The position numbers were made by a program, and so were the translations under genes. From Muribaculaceae bacterium (GTDB lineage: Bacteria > Pseudomonadota > Alphaproteobacteria > Rs-D84): a DNA stretch of 6,465 nt. The stretch lies in assembly GCA_023665245.1 (NCBI GenBank), contig JAMPEH010000144.1, forward strand, positions 1-6,465. Reading direction: 5' to 3'. Positions 1 to 6,139 of this stretch are shown piece by piece (within the stretch, counting starts at the first letter, position 1; the number at the start of each line of letters is the position of its first letter). The notes under the pieces are model-generated. The model ran no database searches and was not told the origin of the DNA. It saw only the letters and a program-made list of their open reading frames with translations.

Positions 1-522
1 AAACGTGCGCAATTGGGTATCGGATATCTTGCTCAGGAGGCGTCTGTGTTTAGAAAACTGAGTGTGGAGAATAACATTCGCGCTGTCTTGGAGATGACCA
101 AGATGAGCAAGGAGGAGCAGAAGGAAAAACTTGAGAGCCTGATAGATGAGTTCAATCTGCAGAAAGTAAGAAAAAATCTTGGCGACCAATTGTCGGGCGG
201 CGAACGCCGACGCACTGAGATAGCCCGATGCCTGGCCATCAATCCTAAGTTTATAATGCTCGACGAGCCCTTCGCCGGAGTCGACCCCATTGCTGTGGAG
301 GATATCCAAAGCGTTGTCTATAAACTTAAGGAGAAAAACATCGGTATTCTAATCACCGACCACAATGCTCCCGAGACCCTGAGCATCACTGACCGCGCTT
401 ATCTTCTTTTCGAAGGGAAAATTCTCTTCAGAGGCACGAGCGAAGAACTTGCGGAGAATCCCATCGTGAGGGAAAAATATCTCGGACGAAACTTTATCTT
501 CCGGAGGAAGAAATTCGATTAA
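1..522 (+). CDS. lptB: LPS export ABC transporter ATP-binding protein LptB (5' end outside window)
   Basis: This is the ATPase of the LptB2FGC complex, which extracts lipopolysaccharide from the inner membrane and drives it across the periplasm. The reading frame is open from the first base, so 173 residues are visible of a family that is usually about 240-250; the Walker A part lies upstream. Numbering from the first visible residue, the Q-loop region [10 protein letters not shown] is at 8-17, the ABC signature LSGGE at 64-68, Walker B FIMLDEP at 84-90, the D-loop GVDP at 93-96, and the switch histidine in ITDHN at 121. The Q-loop sequence, the [12 protein letters not shown] stretch and the C-terminal KYLGRNF are typical of LptB rather than of other ABC ATPases. 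A TTG at 13 could be read as a start, but it falls inside the conserved fold and is not one. The stop is followed after 13 nt by the CPBP protease gene, suggesting cotranscription. Confidence 0.95.
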   Translation, partial: KRAQLGIGYLAQEASVFRKLSVENNIRAVLEMTKMSKEEQKEKLESLIDEFNLQKVRKNLGDQLSGGERRRTEIARCLAINPKFIMLDEPFAGVDPIAVEDIQSVVYKLKEKNIGILITDHNAPETLSITDRAYLLFEGKILFRGTSEELAENPIVREKYLGRNFIFRRKKFD

Positions 523-535
523 GACCCCAAATGCC

Positions 536-1411
536 ATGAAGAAGTTTTTCGACATTTGCCAGTTTGTGCTTGTGCTTTTCGGCCTGATGATATGCGGTCT
601 CTTTCTGACATCGGCACTTTCGCTGCTTCCACTGAAAGGCTATGCTCTTCAATGGACCATATTTGCCGGGCAAAACATACTTGCATTTTTACTTCCGGCT
701 CTTCTCACGTGGAAAATCTGCCGCAAGCAGTCCCCGCTACGGGCTATGGAAGCCTATGTGGCTCCGACTTGGAAAATGCTTGGATTTGCCATCATAGTTT
801 ATGCCATCGGAATCCCGGCACTCAATCAAATAGTCTACTGGAACCAGGAGATGCATCTCCCCGAGGCCTTTTCATCGCTTGAGGAATGGTGCCGGGAGAT
901 GGAGCGTCTGGCAGAGCAACAGACTGAGGGACTCCTCAGCAGCACGGCCATCGGAACCACTCTGATGAATATCCTCATCATTGGCGTTCTCACCGGCATT
1001 GGTGAGGAATTTTTCTTCAGAGGTGCCATCCAGCAAATGCTGATAAAAAGCAATGTCAATGCTCACGTGGCAATATGGACCGCAGCCATAGTGTTCAGTG
1101 CCCTGCATTTTCAGTTTTTCGGATTCATCCCACGAGTCTTGCTCGGTGCCTGGTTTGGCTACCTCTATTGGTGGAGTGGAAGCATCTGGATAAATTCCTT
1201 CGCGCATGCCCTCAACAATAGCCTCGTGATTGTCTCTGCATGGTGCATCAACAAGGGATATCTCTCCGAAAAATTCGATATGGTGGGGGTGTCGGAAGGA
1301 TCGTTCCCCTACGTTGCACTGCTGAGCGCCGCAGCTGTGGGAGTCTCAATCTATCTATATTTAAAATACAAAAAACAGGATTTAAAAGATGCCACCGAAA
1401 GCAGCAAGTAA
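536..1411 (+). CDS. CPBP family intramembrane glutamic protease (CAAX/Abi-type)
   Basis: This is a predicted polytopic inner-membrane protein of 291 residues in the CPBP (Rce1/Abi) family, whose members cleave substrates within the membrane using a glutamate. All three family motifs are present: EExxxR as EEFFFR at 157-162, FxxxH as FSALH at 187-191, and HxxxN as HALNN at 224-228. Hydrophobic segments lie at about 8-31, 40-60, 82-101, 143-155, 178-192, 198-213 and 256-276, and the C-terminal tail is charged (KYKKQDLKDATESSK). The ATG at 536 is preceded by no clear Shine-Dalgarno sequence, which is normal in Bacteroidota. The gene starts 13 nt after lptB and its end overlaps holA by 23 nt. The substrate is unknown; family members elsewhere act in prenyl-protein maturation, bacteriocin immunity or membrane-protein quality control. 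Position next to lptB is suggestive but does not prove a role in envelope biogenesis. Confidence 0.9.
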   Translation: MKKFFDICQFVLVLFGLMICGLFLTSALSLLPLKGYALQWTIFAGQNILAFLLPALLTWKICRKQSPLRAMEAYVAPTWKMLGFAIIVYAIGIPALNQIVYWNQEMHLPEAFSSLEEWCREMERLAEQQTEGLLSSTAIGTTLMNILIIGVLTGIGEEFFFRGAIQQMLIKSNVNAHVAIWTAAIVFSALHFQFFGFIPRVLLGAWFGYLYWWSGSIWINSFAHALNNSLVIVSAWCINKGYLSEKFDMVGVSEGSFPYVALLSAAAVGVSIYLYLKYKKQDLKDATESSK

Positions 1412-2444
1412 GGAACTCTCCTATCGGGATGTGCTTGACCGAATCAAGAAGCGTGATTTTGCCCGCGTGTATCTACTCATGGGCGAGGAACCATATTATA
1501 TCGATCTGATTGTGGATGCGCTTGAGTGCACAGCCGTGGCGGAAGAAAACAAGGCTTTTGACCAGTTGATATTCTACGGGGCTGATTCCGACATTGATGT
1601 GGTGATTGCAAGTGCACAGCAATACCCGGTGATGGGTGATACCCAGCTTGTAATCCTCAAAGAGGCACAGACGCTCCAAAGCGCAAAGACGCAGTTGGAC
1701 AAAATTGCTTCATACTTAGGTCAGCCTAACCGGAAAGGGGTGTTGGTGATAGCATTTAAGGGCGACTCCCTTAACGCGACATCAGCTTTGATGAAAGCTG
1801 CAGCCAAGGCGTCGGGCGATGTGGTGGTCTTCAAAAGTCCAAAAATAAAAGATTATCAATTGGCATCTCCTATTAAGGATTATTGCCGGATGAAGAAGAT
1901 TGCCATTGAGGAGGAGGCAGTGCAAATCCTGATAGAATATATCGGCAACTCTCTTCAGAAATTGTTTGGAGAAATCGACAAACTGATCGTGGCTGCCGGT
2001 CCGGGTGCGCAGAGAATCACCGGCGCTATGGTGGAGGAAAACATCGGAATCTCCAAGGAGTTCAACAATTTTGAGTTGACCAAGGCTATCGCGACCAAAG
2101 ACTATCCGAAGACTCTCCGTATCCTGGATTACTTCAGGAAGAATCCGAAAAACAATCCGAGTGTGATGACCACGGCCATACTTTTCAAATTCTTCAGTCA
2201 ACTGATAGTGGCGCACTACACCCAGGATAAATCCGAACGCGGACTAATGGAAACCTTGCAAGCGAAGTCTGCATACGCCCTGAAAGACATCCGTGAGGGT
2301 CTCGCACGCTACACGCCTCGCCAGACCCTTGCCGCAATCTCCGCCCTCCGTGAATTCGACTGCAAGAGCAAAGGCATCGGCTCCCTCCAAAACGAATACG
2401 ACCTCCAGCGCGAACTCATCTTCAAAATCTTCACCTTCTCATGA
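1389..2444 (+). CDS. holA: DNA polymerase III subunit delta
   Basis: This is the delta subunit of the replicative clamp loader, which opens the beta sliding clamp so that it can be loaded on primed DNA in the cytoplasm. At 351 residues it matches the usual family length (about 340). The N-terminal AAA-like domain begins with YLLMGEEPYYID at 28-39, the degenerate nucleotide-site region of delta proteins. QYPVMGDTQLVILKEAQ follows at 78-94, the conserved helical SLQKLFGEIDKL at 188-199, and the start of the C-terminal region NNFELTKAI at 226-234. The ATG at 1389 lies 23 nt inside the CPBP gene. It is preferred because it leaves about 27 residues before the conserved YLLMGEEP, as in relatives. 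The overlap suggests translational coupling. The last seven codons (KIFTFS and the TGA stop) also form the left arm of the terminator hairpin. Confidence 0.95.
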   Translation: MPPKAASKELSYRDVLDRIKKRDFARVYLLMGEEPYYIDLIVDALECTAVAEENKAFDQLIFYGADSDIDVVIASAQQYPVMGDTQLVILKEAQTLQSAKTQLDKIASYLGQPNRKGVLVIAFKGDSLNATSALMKAAAKASGDVVVFKSPKIKDYQLASPIKDYCRMKKIAIEEEAVQILIEYIGNSLQKLFGEIDKLIVAAGPGAQRITGAMVEENIGISKEFNNFELTKAIATKDYPKTLRILDYFRKNPKNNPSVMTTAILFKFFSQLIVAHYTQDKSERGLMETLQAKSAYALKDIREGLARYTPRQTLAAISALREFDCKSKGIGSLQNEYDLQRELIFKIFTFS

Positions 2445-2470
2445 TGTACTCATGAGAAGGTGAAGATTTT
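2424..2470. terminator. Bidirectional terminator hairpin between convergent holA and pcrA
   Basis: A perfect 21-bp inverted repeat has arms 2424-2444 and 2450-2470 around a 5-nt loop (TGTAC). On the + strand the stem is followed by T, giving a run of five T (2467-2471) and then ATATTC. On the - strand the stem ends in four T. The left arm is wholly coding: it starts exactly at codon 346 of holA and ends with its TGA. The right arm begins, for the opposite strand, 5 nt after the pcrA stop at 2476. The structure is therefore well placed to end both transcription units. That it is an intrinsic terminator is inferred from structure and position. Confidence 0.9.
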
Positions 2471-2475
2471 TATAT

Positions 2476-4836
2476 TCATAGGATCTGGAAGGTGGCGAAG
2501 CGGAGATAGAGCTTCTTCTCGCCGGCTTGCGAAAAACGGACGGTGATGACACCTTCGCCCATCACGAAGTCGAGTTTTGTGACTACACCCTCCCCCAATT
2601 TTGCATGACGGATGCGGGTGCCCGGCTGCACCTCTTCCGGAGTGTGCGTGCCGGGAAGTTGCTTGGAGGGTTTGAGGTTGTCAGTTGTCGGTTGTCGGTT
2701 GTCAGTTGTCGGTTGCCGGTTGATGGTTGTCGGTTGTCGGTAGATGGATGATGTGGAAGGTCTGCTGTAGCCATACGAGCCTGTCTTCCGGTATGAGTTA
2801 TAGCGGTCCATCGGATTGGTGAAACTCATGGTGTCCGACTCATCAGAATAGTCGGAAGATGACTCTGTCTTCACAAATTTTCTACCGATTTCCGACAGGA
2901 AACGCGAAGGCCGCGACTGCACTGTCTGTCCGTTGCGGAAACGGGTCTTGGCGTAGGTCAACACACACGTCTCCTTCGCTCTTGTCATTGCCACATAAAG
3001 CAAACGGCGTTCTTCCTCCACCTCATCCACTGAAGACATCGACATGGCGGAAGGGAGCAACTCCTCTTCCACTCCAACCACATAGACATGTTTGAACTCA
3101 AGACCCTTGGCAGCATGACAGGTCATCAGCGTCACCTTGTCTTTCGTGTCGTCCTCTTTGGTATCTTGGTCAGTGATCAGCATTACGTCGGAAAGAAATT
3201 CCTGCATTCCGGCGTTGCCGCCTTCCTCTCGCCGGGAATCGACAAAGTCTTTGAGACCGGCCAGAAGTTCCTTGAGGTTTTCCTGTTTGCTGATGGATTC
3301 AGGGGTATTGTCGTGGTTCAGCACCGAGAGAATACTGCTGCGGTTGAATATCAGGCGTCCGAGATCGTAGGCATCAGCACCCTGCTGGTTGTCGTTGACA
3401 AACTCCTGCACCATGTCGCGGAAAGCCGAAAGCTTTTTGAGTGTACCGCCATTTACTGCCACCCCTTTGGCAGCCGGATCCTGAAGCACCTGCCAAATGC
3501 TCGACTGTGTGGAGAAGGCAGCCTCGGTCAGTTTTTTCAAGGTGGTCTCCCCTATTCCACGCGCCGGATAATTGATGATACGGCGCAAGGCCTCGTCATC
3601 GTCAGGATTGATGGCCACCCTGAAATAGCAGATGGCATCCTTGATTTCCTTGCGCTGATAGAAAGAAAGCCCTCCATAGATGCGATAGGAGATGTTTCGC
3701 TTACGCAGCGACTCCTCAAGCACGCGACTCTGGGCATTGGTGCGATAAAGCACGGCATAATCCTCGTAGGAATCATGGCAGGAGAGATGCGACTCTGCAA
3801 TGAGGTTTGAGATAAGATATGCCTCCTCGAGGTCGGAGTAAGTCGATAGAATCCTGACTGGTTCCCCTTCCTCATTTTTGCTGAAGACGTTTTTCTTCAT
3901 CTGGCGGGTGTTCTTGTCGATGAGGCTCCCGGCGGCATTGATGATGTTTTGGGTGCTCCGGTAGTTTTGCTCGAGTTTGAATATCTTGAGTTCCGGATAT
4001 CGCTGTTGCATGTTGAGGATATTGCCGATGTTGGCGCCCCGGAAAGAATAAATGCTCTGGGCATCGTCGCCCACCACACAAAGATGCTTGTGAAGGGCTG
4101 CAAGTTGGGAAATGATCAGATGCTGGGCAAAGTTGGTGTCCTGATACTCGTCTACGAGGATATATCTGAAAAATTCCTGATAATGCCGACGGATGTCGGG
4201 GAAGTCGCGGAGCAAGACGTTCATGTAGACGAGGATATCGTCGAAGTCCATGGCATCGGCACTTTTGCAGCGGTCCACGTACATCTTGTAGATACGCCCT
4301 GTCATCGGCCTGTGGGCTTTTTTGTCGGCATTGAAATTGTCGGAATCCTGAAGATACTGGTCAGGATCAATCAGGGCATTCTTGGCGTTGGAAATGATGG
4401 AGTGGATGGTGGAAGGTTTGTAGGCTTTCTCATCCAGCCCCATATCCTTGATGATGTTTTTCAGCAACGACTTCGAGTCGGCTGAGTCATAGATGGTGAA
4501 AGATGGTTTGAAACCAATTTCCTCAGCATGGGCCCGCAGAATTCGCAGGAATATGGAGTGGAAAGTGCCCATCTTCAGTTTAGATGCCACTTTCTCGCCC
4601 ACCACGCTCCGGATTCTTTCCTTCATCTCGCGGGCCGCCTTGTTGGTGAATGTGAGGGCAAGAATGCGCCAGGGTTCATAACCGGCCCGGAGAAGATCCA
4701 CAATCTTGTATGTAAGCACACGGGTCTTGCCCGAACCGGCTCCGGCAATGACGAGGGCCGGACCGTCTTTATAGACCACGGCCTCACGCTGCTGGTCGTT
4801 GAGCAAATCGAGGTAATTATAATTGGTTTCTGTCAT
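2476..4836 (-). CDS. pcrA: ATP-dependent 3'-5' DNA helicase, UvrD/PcrA family, with repeat-bearing linker
   Basis: This is an SF1A helicase of 786 residues that unwinds DNA in repair and removes stalled complexes. The motif set is complete: Q motif LNDQQREAV (12-20), Walker A AGAGSGKT (31-38), Ia TFTNKAA (62-68), Ib TFHS (91-94), II VDEYQD (228-233), III VGDDAQSIYSFRGA (255-268), IV LEQNYRST (288-295), V TLMTCHAAKGLEF (569-581) and VI EERRLLYVAMTRAK (608-621). A low-complexity Ser/Tyr-rich linker (about 655-738) carries a 7-residue repeat (about 695-720) encoded by a heptanucleotide array. A C-terminal Tudor-like domain follows (about 739-786, GTRIRHAKLGEG to the end), as found in PcrA/UvrD, where it contacts RNA polymerase. 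The ATG at 4836 places the Q motif at the usual distance from the N-terminus. The start overlaps the upstream HsdR-N gene by 20 nt. The symbol uvrD would be an equally fair label. Confidence 0.95.
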   Translation of the reverse strand: MTETNYNYLDLLNDQQREAVVYKDGPALVIAGAGSGKTRVLTYKIVDLLRAGYEPWRILALTFTNKAAREMKERIRSVVGEKVASKLKMGTFHSIFLRILRAHAEEIGFKPSFTIYDSADSKSLLKNIIKDMGLDEKAYKPSTIHSIISNAKNALIDPDQYLQDSDNFNADKKAHRPMTGRIYKMYVDRCKSADAMDFDDILVYMNVLLRDFPDIRRHYQEFFRYILVDEYQDTNFAQHLIISQLAALHKHLCVVGDDAQSIYSFRGANIGNILNMQQRYPELKIFKLEQNYRSTQNIINAAGSLIDKNTRQMKKNVFSKNEEGEPVRILSTYSDLEEAYLISNLIAESHLSCHDSYEDYAVLYRTNAQSRVLEESLRKRNISYRIYGGLSFYQRKEIKDAICYFRVAINPDDDEALRRIINYPARGIGETTLKKLTEAAFSTQSSIWQVLQDPAAKGVAVNGGTLKKLSAFRDMVQEFVNDNQQGADAYDLGRLIFNRSSILSVLNHDNTPESISKQENLKELLAGLKDFVDSRREEGGNAGMQEFLSDVMLITDQDTKEDDTKDKVTLMTCHAAKGLEFKHVYVVGVEEELLPSAMSMSSVDEVEEERRLLYVAMTRAKETCVLTYAKTRFRNGQTVQSRPSRFLSEIGRKFVKTESSSDYSDESDTMSFTNPMDRYNSYRKTGSYGYSRPSTSSIYRQPTTINRQPTTDNRQPTTDNLKPSKQLPGTHTPEEVQPGTRIRHAKLGEGVVTKLDFVMGEGVITVRFSQAGEKKLYLRFATFQIL
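2676..2752 (-). repeat. Heptanucleotide tandem repeat inside pcrA
   Basis: On the + strand the unit is GGTTGTC. Eleven head-to-tail 7-nt units can be laid out. Units starting at 2676, 2690, 2697, 2725 and 2732 are exact, and those at 2683 and 2704 read AGTTGTC. Those at 2711 and 2718 read GGTTGCC and GGTTGAT, and those at 2739 and 2746 are degenerate (GGTAGAT, GGATGAT). On the coding strand the unit is GACAACC, and three units make a 21-nt period that encodes RQPTTDN repeated about three times at residues 700-720 of PcrA. Both other reading frames of the - strand are also open through the array. Confidence 0.93.
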
Positions 4837-5281
4837 ATTTCGGTATTTCGGGGAGAAAAGTGTAGGAGTCAGATTCGTAGTGCATTTCGCAGCAATAATG
4901 GTTGATGCCGTTGCTCACAACGAGGAAACGGGACCGGAGCACGAGGTTGTAGCGTGCTATCTGGTCGAACACCTCCTGGTTGATGGTGACCGTAGGGGCC
5001 TTATACTCCACAATCATAAGCGGACTACCGTCGCTGCGAAACACAACTGTGTCGCAGCGACGGCGGGTATTGTTGAGCATTATCGACACTTCATTGCTTA
5101 CGAGCGACTTCGGATATTGCAGGTCGCCGGTGAGCCAAGCAGTGAAATGCTGCCTCACGTATTCCTCCGGAGTAAGAGCCACGTATTTCGAACGGAGCAT
5201 GTCGAACACTTTCAGTATTCCGTCTTCCATTCGGAATCTCAACTCAATCGGAGGCAGATTCAATGGGGGTTGGTCGTTCAC
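4817..5281 (-). CDS. Stand-alone HsdR N-terminal-like PD-(D/E)xK nuclease domain protein
   Basis: This 154-residue protein resembles the N-terminal nuclease domain of type I restriction R subunits (the HSDR_N family) and carries no helicase part. The conserved opening LNLPPIELRFR (7-17) and SKYVALTPEEYVRQHF (31-46) are typical of the Bacteroidota stand-alone group. Candidate catalytic residues of the PD-(D/E)xK fold are E64 in SNEV, D77 in RRCDTVVF, and E92 and K94 in IVEYKAP. A QxxxY motif follows at Q107-Y111. No signal peptide is seen, so a cytoplasmic site is expected. The start is GTG at 5279-5281, overlapping the TGA of the S1/P1 nuclease gene as GTGA. An in-frame stop lies immediately upstream (5282-5284), so the start cannot be earlier. 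The 3' end overlaps pcrA by 20 nt. There is no methylase or specificity gene nearby, so a restriction role is unlikely; a DNA-repair role with PcrA is inferred from context only. Confidence 0.85.
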   Translation of the reverse strand: MNDQPPLNLPPIELRFRMEDGILKVFDMLRSKYVALTPEEYVRQHFTAWLTGDLQYPKSLVSNEVSIMLNNTRRRCDTVVFRSDGSPLMIVEYKAPTVTINQEVFDQIARYNLVLRSRFLVVSNGINHYCCEMHYESDSYTFLPEIPKYDRNQL

Positions 5282-6072
5282 TTAGTGTAGCTGGGGTCAA
5301 AAAGTGTGTTGAGCAAGTCTGCCAGGCGAAGACCACCTTTCAGAAGCTGCTGCTCAATCAGAGGAGTCCATTCGGCCACGTAGTCATAACTGAGTTCGGA
5401 GCCTGCGGGAGTAGTGTCATAAATCTTGGTGGCGTAAGCAAAGCATTCCTTGCCCCAGTCGTTGGGGTCGGCGGAGGCGATGATTTGCTTGGCCTCTTCA
5501 GCAGAAATGCGGTCAATTTGGTTTGCCCATTCGGTGTGCGACCAGTTGTGGCCTGATTCCAGCACACCTGAGTCCCAGATGCTGTGGAGATTTGTGTTCT
5601 TGCCGAAGAATTTAAGTTTCACCTGATTGCCGCCGAGGTCGGAAAGATGGCCCATGTGCATGGGCTGGTGAATGTCGCCGCAGAAATGCACAAGTAAAAT
5701 CAGTGCTAACTTTTTGTCTTCCTTGCTGGCTTTGGGGTCGGCAAGGATTGCATATTGCTCCTTGATGGCTGTGGTGACATCGCCGTTTTCATTGCGGGGG
5801 AAGGTGTCGTAGTCGTTGCCGGCATCGATGTTGCGGTAGTGCCAGGTCTTGGTGTAGGCATATTCGGGAGTGTGGCAGGCATTGTCTGGCCAGTTTGCCC
5901 AATATACAAGTGATTTTCCGTCGTAAATGTTGTCCACAGCGGCCTTGGCTGCCGGAGTGAGGTGTTTCTCTGCAATGTAGGCAGTCACATCATGTCCCTT
6001 CTGTCCCCAACCGAAAGCGGATGCAGACATGGAAAGCATGATGCCGAGAGAAAGTAATGTTTTGCTGTTCAT
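5278..6072 (-). CDS. Secreted S1/P1 family zinc-dependent nuclease
   Basis: This is a predicted exported nuclease of the S1/P1 family, which cuts single-stranded nucleic acid and 3'-nucleotides using three zinc ions. It has 264 residues, within the normal bacterial range. A signal peptide (about 1-21, hydrophobic LLSLGIMLSMSASAFG) would leave W22 as the mature N-terminus, as the family requires. All nine expected zinc ligands can be placed: W22, H27, D63 in WPDNA, H78 in TWHYRNID, H129, D133 and H139 in VHFCGDIHQPMH, and H163 and D167 in LHSIWDSG. The ATG at 6072 follows a Bacteroidota-type promoter, giving a short leader of about 20 nt. The gene is the first of a tight unit with the HsdR-N gene (4-nt GTGA overlap) and pcrA. 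The likely site is the periplasm or outside the cell, which contrasts with the cytoplasmic products of the next two genes; nucleic-acid scavenging is the usual inferred role. Confidence 0.93.
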   Translation of the reverse strand: MNSKTLLSLGIMLSMSASAFGWGQKGHDVTAYIAEKHLTPAAKAAVDNIYDGKSLVYWANWPDNACHTPEYAYTKTWHYRNIDAGNDYDTFPRNENGDVTTAIKEQYAILADPKASKEDKKLALILLVHFCGDIHQPMHMGHLSDLGGNQVKLKFFGKNTNLHSIWDSGVLESGHNWSHTEWANQIDRISAEEAKQIIASADPNDWGKECFAYATKIYDTTPAGSELSYDYVAEWTPLIEQQLLKGGLRLADLLNTLFDPSYTK

Positions 6073-6097
6073 AACGTCGTGTATTGAAAATTCACCA

Positions 6098-6129
6098 CAA
6101 AATTAATGAATTTTTCGTATTGATGCAAA
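6098..6129 (-). promoter_or_regulatory. Bacteroidota-type promoter for the S1/P1 nuclease - HsdR-N - pcrA unit
   Basis: On the - strand a TTTG box (6126-6129) is followed after exactly 20 nt by TAATTTTG (6098-6105). This fits the Bacteroidota housekeeping pattern of a -33 TTTG and a -7 TAnnTTTG. Transcription would begin near 6091-6095, about 20 nt before the ATG at 6072. It is the only convincing promoter seen in the intergenic gap (6073-6139), and no further gap exists before pcrA, so it may serve all three genes. Confidence 0.75.
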
Positions 6130-6139
6130 TATTTGTCGG

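Noticed and set aside
536..1411. CPBP protease considered as an Abi phage-defence or bacteriocin-immunity gene
   Set aside because: The neighbours are housekeeping genes (lptB, holA) with no toxin, bacteriocin or defence gene, so context gives no support.
2676..2752. Repeat array considered as a CRISPR or a replication iteron cluster
   Set aside because: The 7-nt units are directly adjacent with no spacers, lie inside an open pcrA frame, and have no cas or replication-initiator gene nearby.
3088..3810. Long + strand reading frame (240 codons) opposite pcrA
   Set aside because: It is antisense to the conserved helicase core, has no recognisable domain, and its openness follows from codon bias of the opposite strand.
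3949..4485. Second + strand reading frame (178 codons) opposite pcrA
   Set aside because: It mirrors motifs II-IV of the helicase on the other strand and shows no protein family of its own.
4836..4851. Tandem TATTTCGG TATTTCGG at the pcrA start codon
   Set aside because: Only two 8-nt copies, coding in the HsdR-N C-terminus (EIPKYD). It is too short to call a repeat element or regulatory site.
4817..5281. HsdR-N gene considered as a broken remnant of a type I restriction R subunit
   Set aside because: The protein is complete as a stand-alone family member, its catalytic residues are intact, and no methylase, specificity or helicase remnant of a type I system is present; the adjacent helicase is a true PcrA/UvrD.
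4823..5290. + strand frame of 155 codons opposite the HsdR-N gene, considered as an antitoxin-like partner
   Set aside because: It lies almost exactly antisense to a well-supported gene, has no familiar motif and no promoter that I can see.
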